The notes: generated by a model from the sequence alone, not told the origin. 64,000 nt of DNA from Saprospiraceae bacterium (GCA_016719615.1 JADJYQ010000001.1:1276501-1340500); one strand, 5' to 3'. Shown: positions 38,901 through 47,293, counted from the first letter of the stretch. Made by a program: numbers and translations.

Positions 38901-41900
38901 GAGATTCGCAAGATGAAGTTACAGTCCAGGTCACGGTTTTTGCACCACCACAGGCAGGAGGAGCAGAACCGCCATTGTTGGAGATCATGGCATTACATCC
39001 ACCTGTAAATGTAGCAGTAGCTAACCAAGTTGCATATGCAGCATCTACTGCAGCTTGAGTTTGACAGGCTGCCTGTGTATTATTACTAGCACAAGTAAGA
39101 TTTACCAAAGGTGCATTAGTTACCGTAAACACTGCCGAACAAGTGACATTTGCTTCACATGAAGAAGTGACTGTCCAGATTACGGTGCTTGAGCCTCCGC
39201 ATGCGAGTGGGGCGGAACCACCATTATTAGAAATTACGGCATTACATCCACCCGTAAATGTAGCAGAAGCTAACCAAGTTGCATACGCTGCATCGATAGC
39301 TGCCTGAGTTTGACAAGCAGCCTGGGTGTTATTGGTTGCGCAAGTGAGATTAACGACAGGTGCATTGGTAACCGTAAAAACAGACGAACAACTCACATTA
39401 GGTTCGCATGAAGAGGTAACAGTCCAAGTTACCGTAGTGGAACCTCCGCAAGCCGGTGGAGCTGTTCCACCTGAGTTTGTAATGGCTGCATTACATCCAC
39501 CTGTAAATGTTGAAGTAGCTAACCACGATGCAAAAGCTGCGTCTATGGCTGCTTGTGTTTGACATGCAGCTTGTGTGTTGTTGGAAGCACAATTTAAAAC
39601 GACATCCGGAGCATCCGTTACAGTAAAGACTGCAGAGCAGGTGATATTTGGTTCACAACTTGAGGTAACCGTCCACGTTACGGTTTTTGAACCACCACAT
39701 GCCAATGGAGCTGATCCACCGTTGTTTGAGATCATGGCATTGCAGCTTCCTGTGAAAGTCGCAGATGCCAACCAGCTTGCATAAGCTGCGTCGATGGCTG
39801 CTTGTGTTTGACATGCAGCCTGTGTATTATTTGTGGCACAGCTAAGATTTACAGCAGATGCAGTAGGCACTGTAAATACTGCTGAACAAGTGACATTTGC
39901 CTGGCAAGTGGAAGTGACGGTCCATGTAACCGTTTTTGAACCACCGCAAGCTGGAGGAGCGGATCCACCATTGTTGGAGATCATCGCATTACAACCTCCG
40001 GTAAAACTAGCTGTTGCCAGCCAAGATGCATAAGCTGCATCAATGCTTGCTTGGGTTTGACAGGCAGTTTGGGTATTATTGGAAGCGCAAGTTAAAACTA
40101 CAGTTGAAGAAGCAGTTACCGTAAAAACTCTGGTACAAGTAACAGGGCTTGAACAATCACTGGTAACCGTCCAGGTAACTGTTTTAGTTCCTCCGCATGC
40201 GGAAGGAGCAGAACCCCCATTATTTGAAATTTCGGCATCGCAGCCGCCATCAAAATCTCCTTGGCCCAACCATGCTAAATAAACAGCATCAATGGCGGCC
40301 TGAGTTTGACAAGGACCTGCAGTTGTATCATTCGGACAAGAAATCGTTGGACCAGGCAAGGGATCTACATTGATGATTTGAACACAAGAGACCATATTAT
40401 CGCAAGAATCTGTGGCAGTCCAGGTTCTTTGAATGGTGTAGTCACCAGGACATGTACCGGCTACAATATTATCTGAGTACATAATATCTGCAACTTCTTC
40501 AGAACATAAATCAGTTGCTTCAGCAAAACCAGTTGAATCGGGACTGGTGTTGGCTTCACAATCAATGGTAACAATATCATCAGGGCAAGTGATACTTGGT
40601 TTTGAAGTATCTAATATTGTAATAAGTTGGGTTTCGGTTCTGGTATTATCGCAATTATCATACGCGATCCAGTTTCTTTCGATGACGTAATTGTCGGGAC
40701 AATCTCCGGGTACAATTTCATCGACATAAGTGAGGCTTGGGATTGTATCACAATTGTCTTCCAAATCAGTTGGATAGCCTGTTATATCGGGAGATGGATT
40801 CACGCTACAGGAATCATATTCTATGATCGCGCGCAATTGGAAATTATCTAATAACAATACAGATGGCTCTGGACCAGTTGTGTCGGAATAAGTGACCCGT
40901 ATGTACAGGTTTGAAATGCTGGTGGTAATCGGGAGTTTCGCAGTATCCTGAACCCAAACGTCGAGTGTAGTTTGGTATTGGTGAAATTTATTCCAAATCA
41001 CGCTATCAATACTGTAGTAATAATAGATGGTATCTGAACTATTGGGGTCTTTCTTATAAGTCTGTGTGTATATTTCAAATTCTGAACAAATTGGAAGCGT
41101 ATTTCCTTTGATATTGAATTGCCAATAACCCGGATTATTGGAAGTATCTACGCGCAAGGCCCATCTTGCAATAGGGTTATTTGTAAAGGCCAAATTTCCC
41201 GTGACTGTCCCACTATCTAATTTGAAATCATTTGAAGTCGTATCAATTTTAGAAGTAATGCCAAAGTGTAATTTAGGTGATAAGTTTGAATAAGAAGTTC
41301 CGTTATTAAAATCGTAATTGACAAGTGTGAATGTATCGACAGTTGCGGTACCCTGATAAATGGTGACATTAGCGGGTACAATAAATTCTGGTCTTGTGCT
41401 ATCGCTGATCGTTATTGTTTGAACCTGTGAAGGAGCTGTGTTTCCACAACTATCCATCAAAGTCCAGGTTCTGTATATGACATGCGAGCCTTCGCAAGGA
41501 GAGTTAATGATGGAATCACAATACGTAGCTTGTATATCCGGATTACACGTATCAAATTCATCCGTTACATCTCCTGCCATATTTGGAGATGCGTCAAAAG
41601 TACAACACACATTGGCGCGCACCTGGAAATTATCCAATAAAAGGGATTTTGGATTGGCTCCTGCATTTCCACCTGAATATGTTACGCGCAGAAATAATGA
41701 ATCAGGATTTGCAACCCCTGATATTGTAGCTGTATCCTGTATCCAGCTGGCTAAAGTAAGTGCTCTTGTTCTAAAAGTAGTCCAGATGGTGCCATTGAGA
41801 CTATACTGTAGTTTTAAACTGTCGGCGCTGTTAGTCCCATTTTTTCTGGCTTGAACATAAACGGCAATATCCGTTGCTTTCGGAAGATTTTCGCCGGTTA

Positions 41901-42351
41901 AATTAAATTGCCAATGACCGGAGGTGTGCGATGAATCGACGAGTAAAGCACTTCCGCCAATCGCATTTTGTGTAAAAGCAAAACTGCCACTTGCAACACC
42001 TATATCTGTTTTAAAACTATTTGAACTTGCATCAACTTCTGAAGCAACACCGGCAAATAATTCCGGGCATAAATCATCATAACTGCTACCGGCATTAAAA
42101 TTGTAATTGACCAAAGTTGCAGTGTCTGGATTTACAGAACCTTTATAGAGTGTGATGTTTGCAGGTTTGGTAAATGTTGGCACTATCGTGTCGAATTCAA
42201 CTGTAAATGAGGCAGAACAAGTTACCGGAGGCTCACAAGTGCTGGTTACCGTAAATGTTACTGTTTTTCCACCACCACATGGAGGAAAATCGCCACTATT
42301 ATTATTCGTCATGGTGGCGTTGCAACCACCTGAAAAATTGGCTGAAGCCAA
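32590..42351 (-). CDS. Giant protein, fragment 5: beta-sandwich/HYR block and repeats 12-43
   Basis: Continues fragment 4 after the one-base shift; the frame is open from about 42500, so its ATG is internal. It completes repeat 11 and then has two about 195-residue modules (41606-42195 and 40820-41408). Each starts P-x-F-x-x-P-A-N-x-x-x-Y and contains LVNYNFN or LVNYDFN, GHWQFNLTG-like strands and LLLDNFQ near its end. HYR-like domains follow (CPDDIVTIDCEAN, RTWTATDSCDN). From about 40355 onward 32 cysteine-rich repeats run to the end. The stop is TGA (32590-32592), replacing the TGT of the conserved second cysteine in a CQTQ motif; the same frame stays open beyond it. Confidence 0.78.
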   Translation of the reverse strand: MASANFSGGCNATMTNNNSGDFPPCGGGKTVTFTVTSTCEPPVTCSASFTVEFDTIVPTFTKPANITLYKGSVNPDTATLVNYNFNAGSSYDDLCPELFAGVASEVDASSNSFKTDIGVASGSFAFTQNAIGGSALLVDSSHTSGHWQFNLTGENLPKATDIAVYVQARKNGTNSADSLKLQYSLNGTIWTTFRTRALTLASWIQDTATISGVANPDSLFLRVTYSGGNAGANPKSLLLDNFQVRANVCCTFDASPNMAGDVTDEFDTCNPDIQATYCDSIINSPCEGSHVIYRTWTLMDSCGNTAPSQVQTITISDSTRPEFIVPANVTIYQGTATVDTFTLVNYDFNNGTSYSNLSPKLHFGITSKIDTTSNDFKLDSGTVTGNLAFTNNPIARWALRVDTSNNPGYWQFNIKGNTLPICSEFEIYTQTYKKDPNSSDTIYYYYSIDSVIWNKFHQYQTTLDVWVQDTAKLPITTSISNLYIRVTYSDTTGPEPSVLLLDNFQLRAIIEYDSCSVNPSPDITGYPTDLEDNCDTIPSLTYVDEIVPGDCPDNYVIERNWIAYDNCDNTRTETQLITILDTSKPSITCPDDIVTIDCEANTSPDSTGFAEATDLCSEEVADIMYSDNIVAGTCPGDYTIQRTWTATDSCDNMVSCVQIINVDPLPGPTISCPNDTTAGPCQTQAAIDAVYLAWLGQGDFDGGCDAEISNNGGSAPSACGGTKTVTWTVTSDCSSPVTCTRVFTVTASSTVVLTCASNNTQTACQTQASIDAAYASWLATASFTGGCNAMISNNGGSAPPACGGSKTVTWTVTSTCQANVTCSAVFTVPTASAVNLSCATNNTQAACQTQAAIDAAYASWLASATFTGSCNAMISNNGGSAPLACGGSKTVTWTVTSSCEPNITCSAVFTVTDAPDVVLNCASNNTQAACQTQAAIDAAFASWLATSTFTGGCNAAITNSGGTAPPACGGSTTVTWTVTSSCEPNVSCSSVFTVTNAPVVNLTCATNNTQAACQTQAAIDAAYATWLASATFTGGCNAVISNNGGSAPLACGGSSTVIWTVTSSCEANVTCSAVFTVTNAPLVNLTCASNNTQAACQTQAAVDAAYATWLATATFTGGCNAMISNNGGSAPPACGGAKTVTWTVTSSCESPVTCSAVFTVTNAPVVNLTCASNNTQAACQTQAAIDAAYTTWLASSTFTGGCNAMISNNGGSAPLACGGSKTVTWTVTSSCQTDVTCSAVFTVTTAPVVNLICATNNTQAACQTQAAIDAAYAAWLATSTFTGGCNAMISNNGGSAPLACGGSKTVTWTVTSSCESPVTCSAVFTVTTAPTVNLTCATNNTQAACQTQAAIDAAYTAWLATSTFTGGCNAMISNNGGSAPLACGGSKTVTWTVTSSCQTPVTCSAVFTVTAAPTVNLSCATNNTQAACQTQATIDAAYTAWLATSTFTGGCNAVISNNGGSAPPACGGSKTVTWTVTSSCQTPVTCSAVFTVTTAPTINLTCATNNTQAACQTQAAIDAAYTAWLATATFTGGCNAAISNNGGSAPPACGGSKTVTWTVTSSCQANVTCTAVFTVTNAPNVVLTCPTNNTQAACQTQAAIDAAYATWLTTVSFSGGCNAAISNNAGAAPAACGGSITVTWTVTSSCQANVTCTASFTVTNAPNVVLTCASNNTQAACQTQAAIDAAYASWLNTATFTGGCNAAISNNGGSAPPACGGSKTVTWTVTSSCQANVTCSAVFTVTAAPTVNISCAPNRVRPSCLTQTNINNNFAAWLLLTTFSGGCNATISNNNGGPPDRCGGVTTVTWTVTSSCQTPVTCSATYTVTAAPPVVLTCATNLTVAACQTQAAVNTAFTNWLATATFTGGCNATLSNNNTGAPPACGGSTTVIWTVTSSCQANVTCSAVFTVTTAPTVVLNCPSNQTEAACQTQAAINTAFTNWLATANTSGGCNASMSNNNTGAPPACGGSTTVTWTVTSSCQANETCSAVFTVTNAPIVNLTCATNNTQAACQTQAAIDAAYTTWLTTATFTGGCNAVISNNGGSAPPACGGSKTVSWTVTSSCEANVTCSAVFTVTDAPVVVLNCPTNNTQNACQTQAAIDAAFATWLTTVSFSGGCNATLTNNSMGAPPACGGSTTVTWTVTSSCEANVTCSAVFTVTDAPVVVLTCPSNQTVAACLTQTAVDAAYATWLTTVSFSGGCNAAISNNSMGAPPACGGSTTVTWTVTSTCETSVTCSAVFTVTDAPVVVLNCASNQTEAACQTQAAINAAFIAWLNTTTFTGGCNAMISNSGGSAPPACGGSTTVTWTVTSSCEPDVSCSAVFTVTNAPIVNLSCATNQTEAACQTQTAINNAYTAWLSTATFTGGCNAAISNNGGAAPPACGGSKTVIWTVTSTCEANVTCSAVFTVTAAPLVNLTCATNQTEAACQTQVAIDAAYATWLATATFTGGCNAMISNNGGSAPPACGGAKTVIWTVTSSCEANVTCSAVFTVTTAPTVVLNCANNQTEAACQTQAAIDAAYATWLATATFTGGCNATISNNGGSAPPACGGSKTVTWTVTSTCQTDVTCSAVFTVSNAPLVNLTCATNQNEVACQTQAAIDAAYATWLASATFTGGCNAIISNNGGSAPPACGGSKTVTWTVTSSCEADVTCSAVFTVADAPLVTLTCPANQTEGPCQTQTAINNAYNTWLTTVSFSGGCNAAISNNSPGAPPACGGSVTVTWTVTSSCEADVTCSSVFTVTNAPVVVLTCPSNQTVAACLTQTAVNNAFNAWLSTVSFSGGCNTNISNDNTGAPPACGGSTTVTWTVTSSCETPVTCSAVFTVTDAPVVILTCPSNQTEAPCQTQTAINNAFNTWLTTVSFSGGCNAMISNSGGSAPPACGGSTTVTWTVTSSCEPDVSCSAVFTVTNAPAVVLNCASNQTEAACQTQTAINNAFTAWLATTTFSGGCNAAISNSGGAAPPACGGSTTVIWTVTSSCEIPVTCSAVFTVTAAPLVNLTCATNQTEAACQTQAAIDAAYATWLATATFTGGCNAMISNNGGSAPPACGGAKTVIWTVTSSCEANVTCSAVFTVTTAPTVILNCANNQTEAACQTQAAIDATYATWLATATFTGGCNATISNNGGSAPPACGGSKTVTWTVTSTCQTDVTCSAVFTVTNAPLVNLTCATNQNEGACRTQAAIDAAYATWLATATFTGSCNATISNNGGSAPPACGGSKTVTWTVTSSCEGDVTCSAVFTVADAPLVTLTCPANQTEGP
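40820..41408 (-). repeat. Beta-sandwich-like module, copy 2
   Basis: The same layout as copy 1: ANVTIYQG, TLVNYDFNNGTSYSNLSPKL, GYWQFNIKGNTLP and VLLLDNFQLRA. It is separated from copy 1 by one HYR-like domain. Confidence 0.6.
41606..42195 (-). repeat. Beta-sandwich-like module, copy 1
   Basis: About 195 residues with ANITLYKG, TLVNYNFNAGSSYDDLCPEL, SGHWQFNLTGENLP and SLLLDNFQVRA. It resembles the carbohydrate- or ligand-binding jelly-roll domains seen in secreted Bacteroidota proteins, but the fold is inferred. The two other copies are at 40820-41408 and 17620-18210. Confidence 0.6.
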
Positions 42352-44935
42352 CCATGTTGCAAACTTGGCCTCTATTACAGCTTTAGATTGACATGCAGGT
42401 TCAGATACATTTACAGGGCAGTTTAAAACTACAACCGGTGCGTTGGTAACCGTAAATACGGCCGAACATGTTTTGGTGACATCACAGCTTGAAGTTACCG
42501 TCAGGTAACAGTTTTAGAACCCCACAAGCGAGCAGGGGCTCCGGTGCTATTATTGCTCATGGATGCATTACAACCACCTGTAAAAGTTGCAGTAGATAAC
42601 CAAGCGGCATAAGCAGCATCGATGGCTCCCTGTGTCTGACAGGCAGACTGAGTATTGTTGGAAGGACAGCTTAAAACGACTAATGGTGCATCCGTAACTG
42701 TAAAAATAGCTGAACAGGTTTTGGTAACATCACATGTTGAGGTTACCGTCCAGGTTACCGTTTTAGAACCTCCACAGGCGAGAGGTGCGGAGCCGCCGTT
42801 ATTTGAAATCATGGCATTACATCCACCTGTAAAATTTCCGGTAGCCAACCATACTGAATATGCGGCATCTATTGCAGCCTGTGTCTGGCAAGCAACTTGT
42901 GTATTGTTTGATGGACAAGTTAATGCTACTGTGGTTGCTGCGGTCACTGTAAACACTGCAGAACATGTAACATTGGCTTCACAGCTAGATGTTACGGTCC
43001 AAGTCACTGTTTTTGAACCTCCGCAAGCAAGCGGAGCAGAGCCACCATTATTAGAAATAGCTGCACTACAGCCACCTGAAAAACCAGCCGAGGCCAACCA
43101 AGTTGCATAAGCAGCATCAATGGCTGCTTGTGATTGACAAGCCGGTTGCGTATTATTTGTTGCACAATTGAGGGTGACCGTTGGCGCAGCTGTAACGGTA
43201 AATATTGCCGAGCAAGTTCTATCGACTTCACAAGATGAAGTGACCGTCCAGCTTACTGTTTTTGAACCACCGCAGGCCAGAGGAGCGCGACCACCATTAT
43301 TGCTAATTGTGGCGTTGCAACCACCTGTGAATGTAGTCGTGACTAACCAGGCAGTATAGGCTGCATTGATCGCTGATTGTGATTGACAGGCAGATTGGGT
43401 GTTATTCGTTGCACAGGTAAGATTGATAACCGGGGCAGCTATTACAGTAAAAACTGCGGAGCAAGTTACAGTAGCTGCACAGGAAGAAGTAACCGTCCAT
43501 GTAACCGTTTTTGAGCCACCACATGCTGGTGGGGCAGCACCTACATTATTTGAATGGCAAACATTACAACAACCGGTAAGAGTAGTTGTCGCTAACCATG
43601 CAGCATATGCAGCGTCTATAGTGCCTTGGGTTTGACAAGCAGCTTGTGTGTTATTTGTAGCGCAGGTCACAACCAGATTAGGAGCTGCGGTGACCGTAAA
43701 TACCGCACTACAAGTTTTTGGGCCTTCGCAACTACTAGTGGCTGTGAAAGTAACAGTCACAGAACCTCCACAGGCTGAAGGGGTTCCGGGATTATTATTG
43801 CTGATGGAAACACTACATCCACCCATCGAGCTTACTGAGTTCAACCAGTTGGAATATTTTGTGTTGATGCTGGCTTGAGTCTGGCAAGCAGCTTCTGTAA
43901 CGTTTATCGGGCAGAATAAAGTCAGGAGTGGGGCAGCCGTTACTGTAAAAACTGCAGAACAGGTCTTATTGACATCGCAACTTGAAGTCACGGTCCATGT
44001 TACAGTCTTTGAACCACCGCAGGCTGAAGGTGCTGCACCGCCATTATTGGAGATGGATGCATTGCAACCACCTGAAAAAGTAGTTGTGGCTAACCATGAG
44101 GTATATGCAGCGTCAATTGCTGCCTGGGTTTGACATGAAGCCTGCGTATTATTGCCCGCACACGTTATACTAACAGATGCTGGAGCGGTTACTGTAAATA
44201 CAGCCGAACAACTGGAAACCTCACAAGTGTTAGTAGCAGTCCAGGTTACCGTTTTAGAGCCACCGCAAGCGGAAGGAGCTGAACCACCATTATTGGAAAT
44301 GCTGGTTCCTATACATCCATTGCTATATGTTGCGCTGTTTAACCAGGCCGTATAGGCTGCATCGATGGTTCCTTGTGTTTGACAAGCTGCTTGTGTGTTG
44401 TTGGATGGGCACATTAAATTAATAGGAGGCGCAGCAGTGACCGTAAATACTGCCGAACAAGTCACAGGGGCTTCGCATCCGCTGTTTGCTGTAAAAATGA
44501 CTGTTTTCGAGCCACCGCAAGCAGACGGTGCACCATTGTTATTATTGCTGAGGGAGGTATTACAACCACCTGAAACGCTGGCAGTTGCCAACCATGCAGT
44601 AAAGGCTGCATTGATTGTCGATTGGGATTGGCAGGAAGCTTCTGTATGATTGCTTGCACAAACAAGCACTACTGGAGGGACTCCCACTGAATCGAAAATG
44701 GCAAAAGTTGAGTTACAAGTATAAGTCAGTGGCGCGCAAGTGCTGTTATAGGTAAATGTAACTGTTTTGGTTTCTCCGCAAAAGGAAGGTGCTCCATTGT
44801 TGTTGTTGGTTATGGTACCGTCACAGCCACCGCCGCCCGTTACGCTTGCCAGCCAGGTATTGAATAATGAATTGATGCTGTCTTGTGATAAACAGGCCTG
44901 AATTTCAACTGGATCAGGACAATCCATTTGGACGC
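42190..44935 (-). repeat. Minor array: 11 units of about 249 bp
   Basis: Eleven copies of the same 83-residue domain lie between the GEVED domain and the first beta-sandwich-like module. They are more diverged from each other than those of the main array and vary slightly in length: the spacing is 243 bp at one step near 44152-44395. The first copy (QACLSQDSINSLFNTWL) is the most divergent. This looks like the older part of the expansion. Confidence 0.88.
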
Positions 44936-46121
44936 AACGATAGTCTTCTACTTCACCGTCAACAGCGGAAGTGTTTGCACGTTCATCGAAATTGGTGGAA
45001 CCATCATCTGCAAGGACGTCTGTTGTTAAGCGAATCCGCAAATATTTGTTGGTATCTACGCCACTTACTGTTACGTTTGTCCATGTCAAGGTTACCGGAC
45101 CTGAATGGCCGTCCATAATAGTAGCAGTTTGAATTTCAGCAGCATCGAATCGGGAACTACCATCTAAATTAATCCAAGCATAAAGGGTTGCAGTTTCACC
45201 AGTAGAATTTCGGATACTGTCTATGGTTACAGTTATCGTTTGAGGACCTCCACCAGAGAATGCCGGCGGATTGGCAACGCCATCTTCATCATCGAGATTT
45301 AGATCATTATCACCTCTGGCATCATTTGTATTTTGGGGACCCGATTCATCGTCCAATAATTCTCCAATATATAAATTTTCACAATCTAGGGTATGCAATG
45401 GTCGTCCAAGTGAAATTGGGGCATCTCCAAAATCTGAAACGACTACAGATGCCAATTCAATTTCAAAAATGACGTGAGAATCATTGGTTCCATTTGATTT
45501 GGTGACATCAAAACCTCCCGGAGGCCCTCCGCCAACAATAGTTGGAGTATGGCCGGAATTGCTGTGTGTGGTAGTTCCTACGTAAATATTACTTCCACTT
45601 ACCCAAAGATGGTTGGCACCACGAGGATCCCCAATATTGCCTAGGTAGTCATTATTAGTTCCACCAACATAAGTACCAAATTTTAAGCTGTCTAAACTAT
45701 TTTTGAAATCCTGCAAAAAACATATCTTGGCCACCATTATACTCGCATCATAGAATGCCTCATTGTTAATGTTAAGCGTTGGAGTTCCATTGCCCGAAAT
45801 TGTACCCCAAACTAAAATAAAAGTATTGGTTGTTCCACCACAACCAGTTGAAGAGACTTGTTTAATTCCATTCCCAAGTTCTGCTGCCCTTCCGCCATAA
45901 AACGTTGCATGATAGCCTGCAGTTCCAGCAACGGGGCTCGACCAACTATGACACAACATCTTTCTTCCGCCATTAATAGTGACATCATATGCCCCTGCAG
46001 AAGTTGGAAAGCCAGATTCTACTGAGCCCGTCCAATAGAGGGTATCGCTATAATATTCAATATCAAAAATTCTATCTCTTAAATTGTTTGCACTACCACC
46101 GATTTCGTCTAGATACTCCAT
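42501..46121 (-). CDS. Giant protein, fragment 4: propeller end, GEVED domain and the first 10 repeats
   Basis: This frame is open from the TAA at 46392-46394, so the ATG at 46121 is merely the first one available. The part before it reads FVGGYTTTNIPLTGTPFDGA, a propeller blade. Next come further blades (GTYVGGTNNDYLGNIG), then a GEVED-type domain at 44935-45435 with DFGDAPISLGRP, DDEDGV and the closing SAVDGEVEDYRC. Ten 83-residue repeats follow. Two repeats carry compensating indel pairs (43551-43563 and 42519-42535) that scramble a few residues yet keep the frame. The frame ends at TGA near 42501, where ACCTGACGG stands for the usual ACCTGGACGG, a one-base loss. Confidence 0.75.
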   Translation of the reverse strand: MEYLDEIGGSANNLRDRIFDIEYYSDTLYWTGSVESGFPTSAGAYDVTINGGRKMLCHSWSSPVAGTAGYHATFYGGRAAELGNGIKQVSSTGCGGTTNTFILVWGTISGNGTPTLNINNEAFYDASIMVAKICFLQDFKNSLDSLKFGTYVGGTNNDYLGNIGDPRGANHLWVSGSNIYVGTTTHSNSGHTPTIVGGGPPGGFDVTKSNGTNDSHVIFEIELASVVVSDFGDAPISLGRPLHTLDCENLYIGELLDDESGPQNTNDARGDNDLNLDDEDGVANPPAFSGGGPQTITVTIDSIRNSTGETATLYAWINLDGSSRFDAAEIQTATIMDGHSGPVTLTWTNVTVSGVDTNKYLRIRLTTDVLADDGSTNFDERANTSAVDGEVEDYRCVQMDCPDPVEIQACLSQDSINSLFNTWLASVTGGGGCDGTITNNNNGAPSFCGETKTVTFTYNSTCAPLTYTCNSTFAIFDSVGVPPVVLVCASNHTEASCQSQSTINAAFTAWLATASVSGGCNTSLSNNNNGAPSACGGSKTVIFTANSGCEAPVTCSAVFTVTAAPPINLMCPSNNTQAACQTQGTIDAAYTAWLNSATYSNGCIGTSISNNGGSAPSACGGSKTVTWTATNTCEVSSCSAVFTVTAPASVSITCAGNNTQASCQTQAAIDAAYTSWLATTTFSGGCNASISNNGGAAPSACGGSKTVTWTVTSSCDVNKTCSAVFTVTAAPLLTLFCPINVTEAACQTQASINTKYSNWLNSVSSMGGCSVSISNNNPGTPSACGGSVTVTFTATSSCEGPKTCSAVFTVTAAPNLVVTCATNNTQAACQTQGTIDAAYAAWLATTTLTGCCNVCHSNNVGAAPPACGGSKTVTWTVTSSCAATVTCSAVFTVIAAPVINLTCATNNTQSACQSQSAINAAYTAWLVTTTFTGGCNATISNNGGRAPLACGGSKTVSWTVTSSCEVDRTCSAIFTVTAAPTVTLNCATNNTQPACQSQAAIDAAYATWLASAGFSGGCSAAISNNGGSAPLACGGSKTVTWTVTSSCEANVTCSAVFTVTAATTVALTCPSNNTQVACQTQAAIDAAYSVWLATGNFTGGCNAMISNNGGSAPLACGGSKTVTWTVTSTCDVTKTCSAIFTVTDAPLVVLSCPSNNTQSACQTQGAIDAAYAAWLSTATFTGGCNASMSNNSTGAPARLWGSKTVT

Positions 46122-46449
46122 GGTTTGACCATTACTACTTAAGACTCCAATGTAACCATCGCTGTCATCTGGTGTAAATCCGCAAACAAATGAACTGTCA
46201 TTGATAGCTTGGATAGAAGTAACACCAAATGTTTCATTACCTGGACTACCTAAGTAAGTTGAATAATGTAATGTTCCAAGATCCTTCGAAAATACAGCAA
46301 TATAGCCGTCTTGTGCAGTTCTTGCTCCATCAAATGGCGTTCCCGTTAATGGAATGTTGGTCGTTGTATATCCACCTACAAATACGCGATTTTAAGATAA
46401 ACTGAGTGAATATGCTATATTATTTAATTTCCATTGATCAATATTATTA

Positions 46450-47001
46450 TCATCTGGTCAAACAAGTAAGGTCCATGAAATCATTTCCATTAAAATTAAT
46501 TCTGTAAACCACTGTTGCGGCAAAAGGATTAATGATTTGTCCGCCATTTAAATCGGTTATGGTGTTCAAATAACCATCAGCAGTGTAATTTCCGGTATTG
46601 GTGGGCAAATTCCAGTTGGTAGAACCTGCACAATACAAGGTCATATCTGTTGAATCTAGTTGAATTGCATACAAATACTCATCAAATGCCGGCGACTGGG
46701 TGGTCCAACCATCCATATAGGTACCCCAAGTACGAAAAGGGTCAATAACCATCGGAGATTTCGGGTTTAATTTTTGATCACATTCAAAACCTACGGTGTT
46801 ATCCGATTTTTTCTTGAATTCAAAGCTGACTAGTTTTTTACCCTCAGGCGTGACCTGATACGATTCAGGAATATTGAATTTGACGTCTGTAAAACGCAGG
46901 CCGACATCGAGATTTCCTGCTTTGTCTATTTTTAATTTATCATGACCGGTAAACTTTAATTTTATTTGGTCTGAAGTCAATTGCCATTTTTTACAATCCA
47001 A
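46450..47001 (-). CDS. Giant protein, fragment 3: end of DUF7948-like region and first propeller blades
   Basis: A 183-codon frame. It shows IKLKFTGHDKLKIDKAGNL, a SYQ...G..V-type segment (PESYQVTPEGKKLVSFEF), NPKSPMVIDP and the transition WGTYMDGW into SBBP/propeller-like repeats (YAIQLDS...LYCAGSTNWNLPT). The sequence D-P-x-x-x-W-G-T-Y is where the DUF7948-like region usually passes to SBBP repeats. It ends in TGA at 46450. The adjoining frame (DDNNIDQWKLNNIAYS) picks up at once after an apparent one-base insertion near 46450-46458. The ATG is internal. Confidence 0.65.
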   Translation of the reverse strand: MDCKKWQLTSDQIKLKFTGHDKLKIDKAGNLDVGLRFTDVKFNIPESYQVTPEGKKLVSFEFKKKSDNTVGFECDQKLNPKSPMVIDPFRTWGTYMDGWTTQSPAFDEYLYAIQLDSTDMTLYCAGSTNWNLPTNTGNYTADGYLNTITDLNGGQIINPFAATVVYRINFNGNDFMDLTCLTR

Positions 47002-47245
47002 TCAAATTCAAGTTTCCATGATTTGCGCTATAAAATCTGAAATCAATTCCCTGGAAAACATCTTCTAAAGTTATATCTGTAGCTGCTTTGACTCCGGATA
47101 CCCATTTTTTAGAATCCTGACCTTTGATAAAGTTGTAATTTGTTCGATGCTGTGAACCCAAGAGCACATTTGGATCCAAATTGCCGCCATCAAAATACAT
47201 GCTAAAACTGTGTTGACCGATTGCAATGTCTTGATCTTCTTGCAT
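46991..47245 (-). CDS. Giant protein, fragment 2: DUF7948-like region
   Basis: An 84-codon frame whose ATG is only the first one after the shift, not a true start. It reads QEDQDIAIGQHSFSMYF, then RTNYNFIKGQDSKKWV and ITLEDVFQGIDFRFYSANHG. The N-Y-F-x-G and Y-x-G-I-D-x-x-F/Y-Y steps are typical of the N-terminal region of SBBP proteins. It ends prematurely at TAA. Dropping one base near 47008-47014 lets it continue as EFDWIVKNG, the expected next motif. A further one-base change near 46988-46995 (an A-rich run) is needed to join fragment 3. Confidence 0.6.
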   Translation of the reverse strand: MQEDQDIAIGQHSFSMYFDGGNLDPNVLLGSQHRTNYNFIKGQDSKKWVSGVKAATDITLEDVFQGIDFRFYSANHGNLNLIGL

Positions 47246-47293
47246 AAAATAAATGAATCATTGATATTTGAGGGTGATTTATATATTCTTCAG

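Larger units (their letters stand above)
18440..40355 (-). repeat. Main array: 88 tandem units of 249 bp
   Basis: Each unit codes 83 residues, with cysteines in TCP, AACQTQ, GGCN, PACGG, S(T/S)CE and VTC contexts, and the shared core TVTWTVTS. Corresponding positions in distant units differ by exact multiples of 249 (for example 19660 to 32110 is 50 units and 33605 to 40079 is 26). The one exception is the single extra base near 32391. The repeats are beta-rich Ig/HYR-like domains by pattern. They are visibly more GC-rich than the flanking genes. Confidence 0.93.

Noticed and set aside
18885..44649. Dozens of plus-strand open frames of 60-161 codons opposite the array (for example 31624-32109 and 38579-39058)
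   Set aside because: They recur with the 249-bp period and are the mirror of the biased codon use of the giant gene. They have no start signals and no independent domain features.
18440..44935. A long regular direct-repeat array that might suggest a CRISPR locus
   Set aside because: The repeats are 249 bp, contiguous, without spacers, and in one reading frame that codes for a secreted domain; no cas genes are near.
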